From Ficedula albicollis (Eukaryota; Chordata; Aves; Passeriformes; Muscicapidae), in assembly GCF_000247815.1 (NCBI RefSeq), contig NC_021681.1, positions 8,420,821-8,484,820 on the forward strand: 64,000 bases of DNA, given 5' to 3'. Below the pieces are notes generated by a model, which saw only the letters and a program-made list of their open reading frames with translations, had not been told where the DNA came from and made no database searches. Shown piece after piece: positions 42,201-54,410 of this stretch (position 1 is its first letter; each line of letters starts with the position of its first letter). A program made the position numbers and the translations under genes.

Positions 42201-44930
42201 TTAAGCGTGACATGCCAGCACTGCTCCCTTTCCCTCTTTCATTCAGAAAATGACTGTGAGGCTCAGCAGCCTTCGTGCCAGACGAAAGACTGGAACCAAA
42301 GAAGAGTCATTATGATCTGCAATATTGAACACCAGGCACAAATAACTCCCACATAATAACACTATAGATTCCAACCCTTCCTTCATATTTCACTGCTCAA
42401 ATGACAAATAAATGAACCTATCAGAATTCCTCAGATGTATCATAAAGTGGAAATACTGCAGATAGAATAAATAAAACATTTTTATTGGAGTTAATAGCAC
42501 CAGAGTGGATAGAGTTACATTTTAATAAAGATCCATATTATTTGAATCAGTATTGGACTCACTGTGAGCAGTCCCACCTTTCTTTTGTGCAGATAGAGCA
42601 GCTGGATCTCCCATCCCCAATCTGAGGAGGCTGCATCAGCTTTGACCTACCCTCATCTTGAAGAGGGCAAGGACAAGACAAAACCTTCTGCAGCACACAG
42701 AGGGCTTCCCAAGCTGTGGGGTCTGACCGACACCCCATGTGCAGGGCACTTCATCATGGTTTGCATACCAGCAGTGCCTGTGGGACCCCACCGGGGCTGT
42801 GTGACCAGCCACAGAATGCCCAGAGAATTTACCCAGCAAAAATCATTGTTCTAGGAGATGAGATTGCAGGGAAAGGCAGAAAAGGATGAAGATTCCCTTT
42901 GCAGGTACCAACAACTGCCTTGCAGTCATACACAAAAAAATCCCTTACATACACAAATTTTGTAATAATCACTGCTGCTCTTTAGTAAGCACTCCCTCTT
43001 GACTGGCATATCTGAAAGGCACATCAGCTTTCATATATGCTAAGCAGTCTTTATCCTGATTAGTCCTTTTTTTCTTTTTCTATTCATAGATCAGATAACA
43101 TTGAAAATACCTGCACACAAACTGAAAAGACATTTCAAGGTTTAGCCCTGCTTGTCCTCCTCCAAAGGTAATAAACTGTGATACAGCATTTCATTAGGAG
43201 GCTCAATTCATGTCTGCCCACATCAACAAAATGCTTCTGAAGTAGTAGAAACATACAGCTATTCCATATTCTTACTTCATCTCCACAGAAATTTACTTCA
43301 GGTCAAACCATTCCTGCTCTGAAGTCCTCGACCCCTGGTGTGTAATTTGCAACAGTGTCTGCATGTCAGTGCTCCAGTGCCACAGGGCACAAAAAGTATG
43401 GTTTGGCCAGGGAAACTCAGCAAAATAAATTATTCCCCAAAAATGCTTACAAAGGTAAACACAGAGCAGCAGACACTGGAATCTCCAGCAGCAGGTCAGG
43501 CTAGAGGGTCCTCTGCACACATGAGGCTTGATGAGCTTCAAATAACAGATAAAGACAGTAATTCTGCAGCTGATGCTTGTGGTTTCTGGAGTTTGTTTGT
43601 TTTTTTTTTTCTTTCAAACTAGAGGGATTTCTTCTTGATTCCTAGGAAAGACATGGCTAAAAAGCAACAAAACACAGCTGCACATGAGCTGAGCAGACAG
43701 ACCTGTGGGAAGGAATATAATTTTCTACTTAGAACAGAAATTTGAGGAAAAAAAAAAAAGATTGCCTTAGGTTTGGGAACTCAGAAACAGAGCATCTTTT
43801 ACCTTCTGAAATAGCACATGTTGACTTTGGACCTCTCCCTAGTGTGAATGTTGTTAAAGGCAGAGCAGAATTGTTGTCAGACCCTGTATCCATCATGAGA
43901 CGTGTCAAACAAGGATTACACCAGACACCCTCTAACTCTCCCCGAGTTTATAAGCCCTGCTTGGAAAATGCTGGGAGAAGAGCAAAAGGGAGAGAGAGCT
44001 GCAAACAGACCCCAGTCACTGCAGATTCAGTGGGAGCACAAGGATCACAGTTTGGAGAGCAGAGAAAGGGTATCCACTGCTGAAGAGGGAAAGAGATTTG
44101 CACTGCACCAGTTCCATCAGGGCAGGAGCCCGAGGCCAAGTGGGGTGCTGAGCACCCTCTCCACACATGTGCCCAGGCTGCCTCTATCCAGTGGTCAGCT
44201 GGATAAATCAGACCCTAACAGTGCCCCGAGTATGCCCTTTGATTCGCTCACCTACTGCCATGGCTCACACCAGAGGAACATTACAGCCTTTCCTACAGTC
44301 ATAGAACATTTTTAGCTGAGATTTTTAACTTAAAACAGGCAGGTAGAGCATGGTGCTTCTGTGGAGACAAAGCAAAACAGTGCGGTGAGTCTCCTCAGTC
44401 TCCTCTTCCTCTTTTTGCTGAAATGACAGAGCCTTGTTTCCACTTGGCTTCCAGAGGGAAGACTGCTGACACACACTGGTTATCCCACAATTAAATAAAG
44501 CAAGAAAGGTCCCCATCATAAGAATGACACTGATACTTGGAACAAGAAAGCTAATTATTTAATTTTCATAGCATGCTTTCAAAACATTGAATGATTAATA
44601 AAAATCCTTTAGAATGATACTCGTGAGACCTGTTGTTTTTTCCCCCTCCAGTTCTGTGACAGGATGCCTTTAAAGCTCTGGGAAAGAGAAGATTATTATT
44701 CCCTTTGTGCCTCCAATTCTTGTAAAACATAAATCAACCCTTGGCACAACCCTCAACACAATTAACACCAGATACAAAAATAAAAAATGCCGATGGTTTA
44801 AGGCATTATTGTTGTTCCCACTGCCTCCTAGAGACAAAGGACGTTCTGAGTTTAGCAGTGCCCCGAGTTAGATTTGTGCTCATACCATCCTGCATTTTAG
44901 CTCCCTGCCAAATCACGGGCACTTTTTTTT
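39220..44930. other. Unique noncoding DNA
   Basis: AT-rich DNA without recognisable genes or transposons. The longest frames (113 and 137 codons at 43742-44083 and 43902-44315) overlap each other in different frames and match nothing I know. A purine-rich GA tract near 40205-40232 and A/T runs near 43598 and 43748 are the only simple repeats noticed. Confidence 0.6.
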
Positions 44931-44982
44931 TACTCTCCCATCTCTTATTGTCACTATTTACTCTTCCATCCCTTATTGTTTT
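44931..44982. repeat. 28-bp imperfect tandem duplication
   Basis: The word tactct, then ccatc and cttattg, occur at 44931 and again at 44959. The unit is pyrimidine-rich. It borders the CpG-rich block that follows. Confidence 0.7.
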
Positions 44983-44989
44983 TTGGTTT

Positions 44990-45370
44990 GGGCTTTGTCG
45001 TGGCGCCGGGCTCGCTGATGACACACCAGCTTGCTGCCTGGGAGGGCATTGTTGGCTTTGAGCATCTGCTGCTGTTCAGCGGGGCCGGGGATGAGCGACA
45101 CATGGCTGGCAGGGCTCCTCCTGCAGGTAGGGCTCCCGGGAGAAGGGACAGCCCGGCAGGAGCCCCAGCCTGTCCCCGGCCCGGCTGCGGGCTCTGGTCC
45201 TGCCCCCGCCAGCGGGATGCTGCTCACAAAGGGATTCCTTCCCCCGCATCCAACTCGCAAATTCCCCACCTTGCCCGCCTGGCATTGTAATTCAAACTCT
45301 GCGCCCCCAACTCGCAAATTCCCCGCCTTGCCCGCCTGGCATTGTAATTCAAACTCTGCGCCGCGGAAAG
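44990..45370. promoter_or_regulatory. Small CpG-rich block
   Basis: CpG dinucleotides are dense here (for example ttgtcgtggcgccgggctcg and gccccggcccggct-like stretches), in contrast to the CpG-poor surroundings. G+C is high over roughly 380 bp. The block holds the 57-bp duplication and abuts an AT-rich motif cluster. A CpG island at an unannotated transcript start, an enhancer, or a GC-rich repeat are all possible. A splice-donor-like cag/gtaggg near 45125 is noted but unsupported. Confidence 0.35.
45250..45363. repeat. 57-bp tandem duplication in the CpG-rich block
   Basis: The word aactcgcaaattcccc starts at 45252 and again at 45309, a 57-bp period. The copies differ at one position that I see (ccacctt/ccgcctt), with a small change near the junction. 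The period is 19 codons, so a 142-codon minus-strand frame (44973-45401) shows an in-frame 19-residue repeat. I do not regard that frame as a gene. Confidence 0.9.
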
Positions 45371-45410
45371 TTAATGATTTACGGCTCCTCACAACCCACA
45401 CAAACTGACA

Positions 45411-45610
45411 CCAGAGATTTGTGAGTAATTAATTGATAGCGCATTACAATCTGAGATAAGTAATAAGCAGTTTTACTCGCAGAGCTGCCAGCACACGTTG
45501 CAAAGCTTCCTGATTTGGCCCAATCAGTGAAACATGCACTGAACTGCATCTTTAATAGCGTTATTCACCATCTAATTATCATTATTTGCATTTTTGATAG
45601 GTTAAATGCA
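45411..45610. promoter_or_regulatory. Candidate enhancer-like AT-rich motif cluster
   Basis: Recognisable motif words in about 200 bp are taattaattgat (homeodomain), AGATAAG (45454-45460, GATA), CCAATCAG (45530-45537, NF-Y-like), ctaattatcatta and ATTTGCAT (45584-45591, octamer/POU). The stretch has few homopolymers and reads like conserved vertebrate noncoding elements. It lies directly beside a CpG-rich block. Conservation across birds is the decisive test and is not available here. Confidence 0.35.
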
Positions 45611-46260
45611 GTGAATGGGATCAGACACACAGGAAGCACTCAGCACTGGGGATACAGAAGCAGTAAAAGAGAGATCTCCCTTTTGGAATGTGACATTGCC
45701 AAATAGAACAGGTCCAAAATTTGACCTAAAATACAATGCCAAAGACAATAAAACCAGCAAACAAAGCAATAAACCAAGGAATGCAATGCAGTTATCATAG
45801 CTGTGGGTTGAACCAAGAGATACAGATGGAAAAACAAAAAAGCAAGCAAGTAAATGGAGCACTGCTTTAGATCCCAACATGCCACCCAGGCAACATCAGC
45901 TCAAGGAATTCCCACCTACACCTGCCTGGTACAAACACTGGTCCTCAGTCTCTGTGCAGCTCTCCTGTGAAACTTCAGCAGCAAGTACTACAAACTCCGT
46001 GTCATAAAACTCTAGCTGTTCTGAACTATCACAGCAGTTAGGAAATTATAAAGTGTGCAGCTTGGGAATCTCCCCTCTAGGCCTGAAGGCTTGGCTGAGC
46101 AGTAGAGGAACAATGAAGGGCTAGGAAGAGGGTGTCAAAGGCATTCCACTCTCTGAATGTATCTTATATAAAGCAGTTTCAAAGAAAACACAGAAAGCCC
46201 ATGGAGCAGGGACCAGGAAAATCCCAAATTACCAGGGCTCAGAGCAATTACCAGCCTTTT
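45611..46260. other. Unique noncoding DNA
   Basis: Short frames on both strands (up to 92 codons) without recognisable domains. Nothing else seen. Confidence 0.6.
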
Positions 46261-47568
46261 CCTATCCCTGTGCTTCACAAAGTGTCTGCTGCACACTTTA
46301 GTTGAGGGCACTGAGGCTGCACAGAAGGTGAGTCCCCGGGCTCCTGGGTCCCCATACCCACACCAGACCTGCTGAAATGCACTTCAGCTCCCTCACTGCA
46401 CTCACCCCTGGTCCACAGCACCCTGGATGCCCTGCAAAGGAGAGCAGGGCATGTGAAGGGGTGGATTGCATCCCCAGGTATGACTGAGAAGATGCCTGTG
46501 AGGCACAGCACAGAGCCATCCACAGGCACAGCCCTTTCCCCCTGGGCTGGCTCAGGAAAACACACAAACCCCCAAAACATGGGGTTCTGACTTTCTCTGC
46601 TGAAAAGAGAGAAACATTAATCTCTCCCCTCCTTGATTTCCAGCCACTGGGCTGTTGTGCAAAAGGTCCATTGCACCAACACCATTCTTTGAGAGAAACA
46701 AGGAGCGAGCCCAAGCAGTTTCTGCAAGAAAAGGCTACAGCAATTTCCTTCAGGGGCCATAAATCCCAAGTAGAGAGAGGCACCTCCTGGCAGCACTGAG
46801 AAAAGCACCTGTGTGTCCTGCCTCTCACAGCCCGAATCACCCTGTCCTCTGCCATGCATTTATTTGGGGTTAGCAACCACTCTGGCCCTGAAATACCCTG
46901 AAATCCCCAGACTCTGCCCCTTGCTCCCCAGGACCTGACTCTGGGCTCTCAAGCCCATCACTAGCCCCGGCTGCCTCGTGGTCACCCAGGACCTGACTCT
47001 GGGCTCTCAAGCCCATCACTAGCCCCGGCTGCCTCGTGGTCAGTGGCTGCCACGCTGATGGTCTGGAATCCAGCCCCTCCACCTCAGTTTCCAGGCAAAA
47101 ACAGGAGTGTGCCCATTGCCACCTCCGAGCACAGATGTGTCCCCAGGGACTACAGCCCCTGCAGGTACAGGAGCCATGAGGCACCAAGGGGAGCTCACAA
47201 AACATCTTCATAAAGCACAGAGAGACTCCTGCCCCAAACCTGCAGCAAGCCTGGCAAATGGGCTGTTCCGTACAGCTGGAATGGTTATGGAAGTGCAGGT
47301 TTCCCCAAGAGAACTCAGGCAGGCAGGTGATGTGACACTGTCCAGAGAGGGGACAGGAGCATCTCTCACCCACCAACACTGAGACACACAGGAGAGTCCA
47401 TGGGGCTGACCAGTGCACAGGAAGCAAGTTCCTGGAACAAATCACCTTTCTGATCACCTCCTTTTCAGAAGTTTGCTTAGAACAATGAAACAGGATTGCT
47501 AGGACAGGGCCATGACACCTGGAAAAAGACTGCTTTTCACTTTTAGCTAGAGTTACAGCAATCTTCAT
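46261..47568. other. GC-richer block with open minus-strand frames, no gene recognised
   Basis: Two minus-strand frames of 192 and 232 codons (46298-46876 and 46870-47568) are the longest outside the G runs. Neither shows a signal peptide, known domain or repeat typical of a protein. The 58-bp duplication inside the second is not a multiple of three, so its two copies are read in different frames, arguing against selection on a protein. Low stop-codon density in GC-rich DNA explains them better. An unannotated exon cannot be excluded. Confidence 0.5.
46927..47042. repeat. 58-bp tandem duplication, identical copies
   Basis: The segment starting cccaggacctgactctgggc at 46927 is repeated without any difference at 46985-47042. 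Perfect identity suggests a very recent or polymorphic event, or an assembly error. Confidence 0.95.
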
Positions 47569-49479
47569 GGTGTTAATGCATCAATGATGCAGTTTCATAC
47601 TAATTTGCTTCGCAGGAATTCTTCACCAATCTGTGCGTGAAAGCTGAGAATAATAAATGCCTTTAAATATTACCTCACCACAGATTCTGCTGTGGTGGTC
47701 AAACCTGCTGAGGAGTTGTGAAGAGAGCTGCAGAAACCAGTAGTAAATACTACAGCAGTGCAAATTCATTCAGGGTACAGCCTCAAATCTCCTTCAGCTC
47801 CAGCCAGTGATTACAGCCAATAATTCCACCAGCTCTGGCAACATCAAGCTATGTATTTCAACAGATAATCATGTTCAAAAGCTTTCCTGTGGATTTGGTA
47901 GCTAGGAAGCTGTACTACATCGAACAATCAGGTAAGAAAGTATCATTATGTGTTTTCAGAGAGCCAACTTTACCAGTTATTATTAAAGAACTTGTATTTA
48001 ACTAATTTCATATTTTTATTTACAAAGCCAGTAAGAAAAAAGAAATTCAAAACCTAAACCAAAATACTTAATTTACTCCACTCTTTTTAAAACACATGGT
48101 CAGCTGGTCAATTCTCTTTCAAACTTCACACCAAATTCTATCCTGCTCCTCCCAGCAGACATCAGGAAAATCCCCAGAGTGTCTTCAGTAGCATACCAAG
48201 CCCCAAAAGAAATCACCACCAAAGGACAGCTCCAGTTCACAGAATTAGCCACACATCTGCTGATGGCAGCATCTCGTGGTGATGGACATCCTCATTGTGC
48301 CAAGTTTTGGGCACTCAGACAAGTGCATAGGCTGGGACATATCCATAAACAAAATCTTCAAGACATTGCTGCCTTTGACTTCAGGACCTCCTTTGATCTG
48401 GATATTCTTTCTCAGAGCTGCTGCTGATGTGACTTCATGAGTCTGAGGTTGTCCACACAGCCAGCTGTTCCCCATCTGACTGCACTGTGTGTGTGAAGCT
48501 CTGTCCCTGCCAGAAGGACACAGCTGCTGGCCCTTGGCTCTTGACAACACACTCAGATCATGGAATTAGTGGGCCAACCTCTGGAGCAGGAAAACCCAAG
48601 CTCTATGAACTCTGTCATGCTTTTCAGCATGTTAATTATTTCACTTTCAGGGATAATTATGCACACATTGCATTGTGCTTCTGTGCCAGAGCAGGCACTA
48701 TCTCTCACACAAGCCAAGTTAGTAGGCTCTCTGCTTATCTTTTGGAAGGAAATTTATGTTCTTCCAGTGTGGATGTTGCTCTTGCCTTATATGAAATCCC
48801 TGACTGAAGGGAAGCCAAAGAGAAAAAGGAAGAAACATCATCATTCTGGGGGTTTTTTTGTTATATAAGAAGCCAGTTCTCCGGGATTACAGATTAGCAC
48901 TCAGCTCTATAATGAATTATTTATCCTAGGAAAACAAAAATGTTTTATTTAAGATGACAGAGAGCCTGTAAATTTGCTTCTTATATATGCATTGAATAAT
49001 TAGATTAATTAAGCATGCATACACTTCTGAACAATCAGGCAGGTGGCAAATCATATTTAAGAGGACCTATAATATTCCTTCTCTCATCCTCACACTTGAT
49101 TAAATGACATCCATTCCATCAAGAAACCAGGGCAGAAAATAGCCTATTATTTGCAATGTGCTGTACCATTATTTTCACATTCTATTTACTTCTTTAAAGA
49201 AACTGCAAGACAAATAAACAGCTTCCAGCAGCTAATCGCCTTTCATATGAGACCCCAGAAAAATAATTCACCGAGCTGCATTAAAACAACAAAACCTGGT
49301 AAAGCTATTAACACCATGACTGAAACTGAAATCTGTGAGATAAAGGAACTCTGCAGCAAGGCTGAAAAAACTGTGCTGAATCCCTTGCAGAGAGTTCTCT
49401 GAAACTTCGCTCTTTCACCCTGTGAAGATTCACACAACCTTTCATTTTCTCTTCAAGCAGCAGAACAAAAGAAGGGAGT
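47569..49479. other. Unique noncoding DNA with an AT-rich motif stretch
   Basis: No gene recognised; the longest frames are about 106 codons (48487-48807). Around 48910-49090 an AT-rich stretch includes gaataattagattaattaag and repeated atgcat words, typical of homeodomain or POU target-rich noncoding elements but equally of plain AT-rich DNA. Confidence 0.55.
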
Positions 49480-49860
49480 AGCAGGAGATTTCCTCCCTGG
49501 CTCTACAGCTCCCGACAGCTGCGAGCACACTCGGAGCCCCCCAGGATGCTGCAGCCTGGAGTGGCAGCCAGCCCAGGGAAGGGAAATTGCAGCCAAGTGC
49601 AGCCCAAGCCCCCAGAGGTGAGGTGAGCCCTGCTGGTGTCCCTGTGCACCCTGTGCCAGGAGGAGATGGAGATGGGGCAGAGGCTGTGTGTGGCAGCTCC
49701 CAGCCAGCAGTGCTGCCCTGGGACCTGCCCTCTGCGCACTCAGAGGTGCTCCAGCCAGGTGACACAGCCCATCCCCACCTCCAGCCAGCCCAGCCCTCAC
49801 AATGTCACCCTAACGGGGGGAAACCAGAGCAGCCCACCGGAGCACAGAGGTAACAGAAGC
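49480..49860. other. GC-rich block without recognised gene
   Basis: G+C rises clearly over about 380 bp and open frames appear on both strands (up to 115 codons). No domain is recognisable. CpG is less dense than at 44990-45370. It may be an unrecognised repeat or an exon of a noncoding transcript. The sequence gives no way to choose. Confidence 0.45.
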
Positions 49861-51328
49861 ATCCTCAACACAACTGGTTATTTCCACAAAACCAAGGCAC
49901 GAGCTTAACAAAAACCCCAAACCAGCCAAATCTGAATGGAAAGGATTTAACAGAGTCTTCCCTCATCTTTATGAAGTTAAATGCTGAGGCTTTCACTATG
50001 AGTTAATGACTGGTTTGCACTACTCCTTTCTCTGTGCGCGCTGTCGCTAATCAGGAGCAGCGAGCTACCTCAAAGCCTCATTACTAGCCAACAAAAAAAG
50101 CCAATGAATCCTCAAACACAAGTTTTGCTGCAGTGGCATATTGCCATTTAGCTGGAGGGAGGCAGGAGAAAGCAAGTCAGCAGTGACATATTCTGTGCAT
50201 CCAGCTGGGAGAAAAAGAAAACCCAAGTATAATACCGCATCTTATCGGAAGTAGTTAATCTGACATAACTTACTTAACAAAAATTACAGTCTATTAAAAA
50301 GGCATGTAAGCAATGCAGCTGAAAACAAGTCTACACGGGAATCAGCTAGCATAATTATGGCTGGCTAAAAAACAGCAGAGCCAAAAGAAAACTGTGCATA
50401 ATTTACCAGCTGACAAATGTTAATGACAAATAGAAGAAAACAGGTCCTTGATGAAGAAGAAATAATAGCTGCTCACTTTGGAGTTTCACTTCAGGACTCA
50501 AATATTTTTATCAGGGAAAAAAAAAATTTAAAATAAAGACCATCTTGCATCTTTGCAAAACAAACAAATCGGCACAAGATAAGGTCTCCATGGGAGGGGT
50601 TTGAACTGGCTTTGGTCTAGTGCTGGTTACACACAGGTTGCACATGAAGAAAATATATTTGTGTCTCAAGTCTTGCAAGATTAGTATTTTTCTATTCCTC
50701 CTAACAAGGCAATCACACACTTTGCATAACACTGAGCATATGAGCAGCCCTTCTGGAGCCACACTTTAAATTCAGGACACACTGAGTTACTTTGCTGAGT
50801 TGGAGCCACAGGGAATGCCACAGGGATTGTGCTGTATGTTTTCTGCAAACAGATGAGAGCTGTGAGGGTATGAGCACCACATCCTGCTATTCACAAATAT
50901 CTCCCCTTACAGTGTGGAAAAGGAGCCATTGTCATTTCCAGGTGTTACATTTTTGTTGCTTGGTTTTAGGATAATTTCATATACTGGAATCACAGCAGTG
51001 CAATTCTCACACAGCAGCCTTCAGACCAGCAGTTCTAGCATGGTCTGTGTAGAGGTTGGAGGTCCCATGCTCCTTATTAACCTCTTCCCCCCCACCCCCC
51101 TCAAATTAAATGCAGCCAACATTATTCACCTATAATGATGTATCTGCCACATGCAAACTGGATGGGGGTCAAGGCCATCCATCTGCAAAAGGAAAAACTG
51201 TCCTGCAGCAGAAGGTACTGGGCATAAGGCACAGTATGAGAGTAGGGGTGGCAGAGAGGCATCAAAGTAAGAGAGCAACTCCTTTTGTAATAGTGAAAAC
51301 ATCCAGAGTTATCTTGGGAAAGAGACAG
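49861..51328. other. Unique noncoding DNA
   Basis: AT-rich sequence with short frames only. A short CpG-containing patch near 50031-50060 (tgtgcgcgctgtcgctaatc) is flanked by TAAT and CCAAT words. A C-rich run lies near 51088-51102. No gene seen. Confidence 0.6.
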
Positions 51329-51466
51329 GCTAAAATCCAGCCTCGAGCCAGGACTTAATAGCATCTTGATTTTTAAAGGTATACTGGTGCTTAATAGGGC
51401 TAAAATCCAACCTCGAGCCAGGACTTAATAGCAGCTTGATTTTTAAAGGTATACTGGTGCTTAATA
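51329..51466. repeat. 70-bp tandem duplication, two copies
   Basis: The segment starting gctaaaatcca at 51329 recurs at 51399 with a 70-bp period. Two substitutions are visible (ccagcc/ccaacc and gcatctt/gcagctt). Minus-strand frames across it are repetitive for this reason and are not treated as genes. Confidence 0.92.
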
Positions 51467-54258
51467 AGGAGCTAGTAGGATTTCTTGCATCATTAGGCCT
51501 CCAAATACCATGAACTGAGGAAGCAAGAATGCCCATTATGCTCTTGAATTGTCCCTGTGCTCCACAGTCTGACTGTTACCTAGATGAACACATGGCTGGG
51601 ATAAATTTACACTATGTTTTCATGGATGCAAATTATTTCATCATACTTTGAAAAAAAAAAAAAAAAAGAGGGGTGGGGGTAATGACATCATTGCCAAGAT
51701 GTCAGTGATCAAGATCTAATTACTAGAACCTAATTTGCTATCTGAAAAAAAGAATTATGTCAGTGTGACAAGTAATTATTTTACACACTCACGTATTTGC
51801 ATGGTCTTTCAGGAGGCCAATTTTCCACAGCAGAAGGCAGTTATTAACAATACTCAAAACTGTTACACATAATTAGGATTTTTGGAAAGTGCCTCATTAG
51901 ATACCTAAATGCACAGTTCTGTTTATAGGAGATGTATTTTCAGGTAAGAGACATTTTGACTAGGAAAGGAAGGGGCAAAGGAAATAGGACTAAAAGAATA
52001 TGCAACAAGAGAAAGTGCAGGAATGAGTTGTATTCAGAAGAGTCTTTTGATATGGAATTTACAAAAGGGACAGAAATCTATCAATGAAAATTTATAATGA
52101 GAAGGGGAAAAAATAAAATAAAAATAGCTGAAAAATGGTCAAAATTAGGTACAAAAGGGCAACCTATAGAGAGAGAAAGGCAAGGGTTGTGTGCATGGCA
52201 AGCACCTGACCCAGGATCAGGGTAGAGTTGTGCCTCCCCAAGCCCCTGGACTGGCAAACCAGCTCCTGTGCAGCTGTGTGCACTCAGCCTCTGACCTCGT
52301 GTGCAGGGCTGTGATGGCGTGGGTTAAACCACTCATTCTTCAGAGCACTCACACCATTTCACACTGCCACACCAGAGGTTACAGAAAGTGATTTTACAGC
52401 ATAATTCCCATCTACCTTGGCTGAAGAACTGTCCTTTTATTTTATATTTTCAAGAAAACATAACATTTTATTATTTGGTGTATATACCTTAGAAAAGGTA
52501 TTTTGGAGGAATGAAATAACTGGTGACCACAATGAGTTTTTTCTTGAACAAATGCCCCTCCTGCACAGATTTGCTGAGCAAAGAATGGGAGCAGAGACCA
52601 TGGGAGGAAGAGACCCTAGACAGCATCTCCAAAATCTTTACCATATACCGTAAAGTGTGTTTTGACAACTCTGATAAACACGAGAAATGAAACACAAACA
52701 TTACAAATACACATTGCACAGAACATAAAAGAACAGGTACGTAATAGCCTCAGCAATCTTTGCTTCGTGTACTCTGGTCTTCAAATGTTGTTTCTCTGGC
52801 TTCCCTGACTCTGGCATGAACACTGCATGTTTCATGTCTGAGGCTTTTTTTAATTCCTCCCCCACTCTCCTTTAGAGGTCAGTCTCAAGTAATAGCTTCT
52901 GCATTTTAGCTGTCAGCAATATTTCCTCTTCTTTTCCCCTGCTGCTCAGGTCAATCATCTTTTCCCACTGAGGTTGGAAAACCTGCCTTCTCCTTTGCTT
53001 TCTAATTATAATCTCCAATTCATCTTCTTTCACTTTCATTCAATTCTTGAACCATGTTTGTCCTTTTCTTTCTCTCTCTGCACTAGAATATGCTTTTGCC
53101 CTTCTCAGGATTTTTTACAGTTAACCAGGGTAATACACAGCTAGTAACTAGCACTTGGTTCAATTCAGTAGATCCCTGTCCCTTCCTAAGAGTCACCATG
53201 CAGTTTCAGCACACACTTCTGCACATTTATTATGTGGGAGGAGCTGGGTGAATTCAGACAGTTTGTGAGGGAGCTGCATCTTGAGCACATTGCTTGAATG
53301 GAAAGCTGAGTGGGGAGGAAGGAGGCTCTCAGGATCATGGATCCAGCTGGGGACACACCACACAAACTTCCATCTCCTCCCTTTGTGAAGCCCAGGGCAC
53401 CTTCCCCAGAGCAGTGGTGAGGAGCAGCCTGTCTGCACTGTGGTGCTGCTGCTCTCCCTGGCCAGCCTGAGTGAGCTGCTCCCACCAGGAAAGGGTTACA
53501 CCAGCACTCGCCCGAGAGGACAGAGAAACACCAAGTCCATTCAGAGCCCTCTGGCTGGAGCCTGCTGTACCAAGAATCCACTTTTCAGTCTGTTAGGGCC
53601 ATGTTTCCCCCTCCTGACAATTAAAGCTAATATAAAGACTTTTATTAGACCTTTGGAGCCAACGAGTCCAGCGATCTCAGTGTTATGACAAATACAAGAT
53701 GCATTAGTGTGTCTGTATGGATTGAAAGCAAAGACATCTCGTGACTACCAAGAATCAGGAAACGTGGCCATAAGGGTTTCTTTAACCCTTTTTATTAAAG
53801 CCCACATTCTTTCCATGCTGCATTTTTCCAGTAAAGCAAGCAGAATACTGCCACAAAATGTGGCCATAAAACAGAAAGTAGTGAAAACAAATGACATCTC
53901 TTGTGTGTTCCTTTTCTGGGCTATAGTTTTGCACAAAGTCAAGTTCTCATTAACACTCAAAAGGATTTGCAGTACCACAAGCTCACACAGAGAGAGGAGA
54001 AAGCAGAATTCATTCCATCAATGGTACTCACGAAATATTGAGTAACTAGACCCACAACTAACAGGGAGTAGAAACTTGCAACAAGAACAACATTCTTTGG
54101 GTAAGGCCTGAGACAAATATAAAAGTTCGGGTACAGAAGATCAGATACTCCAGAGTAAGTAGGGGAACACACATTTAGGTGAAAACTGGCGCACTGTATG
54201 GGCACAGTGAAATAAAACATCACACAAAGATAATGATCCTTGTCTCAGTCAAACCAGC
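51467..54258. other. Unique noncoding DNA
   Basis: AT-rich DNA with a 17-A tract at 51651-51667. Frames up to 131 codons (53186-53581, minus) have no recognisable domain. No transposon noted until the CR1 tail at 54259. Confidence 0.6.
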
Positions 54259-54410
54259 AGAATCACAGAATGGTTTGGGTTGGAAGGGACCTTAAAGATC
54301 TCCCAGTTCCAAGCCCCCTGCCATAAGCAGAGACACTTTCACTAGACCAGGTTGCTCAGAGCTCCATCCAGCCTGGACTGCATTAACATTCCTGATTATT
54401 TCATTGGGGA
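54259..54410 (-). mobile_element. CR1 LINE 3' end, 5'-truncated
   Basis: The plus strand reads aatcacagaatggtttgggt, then tggaagggacc, gttccaagccccctgcc and actagaccaggttgctcaga. This is the reverse complement of the avian CR1 3' untranslated end, so the element lies on the minus strand. Similarity fades after about 54390, showing a short truncated copy. The terminal 8-mer repeats are reduced to 'aatcacagaat'. Several differences from a young CR1 (for example gccataagcagagacac) indicate an old insertion. It has no coding capacity. Confidence 0.88.

Noticed and set aside
44973..45401. 142-codon minus-strand frame with a 19-residue repeat
   Set aside because: The repeat reflects the 57-bp DNA duplication, and opposite-strand frames are open as well in this CpG-rich block.
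46298..46876. 192-codon minus-strand frame overlapping the start of the 232-codon one
   Set aside because: No known domain or splice context identified. Other frames are also open in this GC-rich stretch.
46870..47568. 232-codon minus-strand frame, the longest ordinary one
   Set aside because: No recognised domain. A 58-bp duplication inside it is out of frame between copies, and the block is GC-rich with few stop codons by chance.
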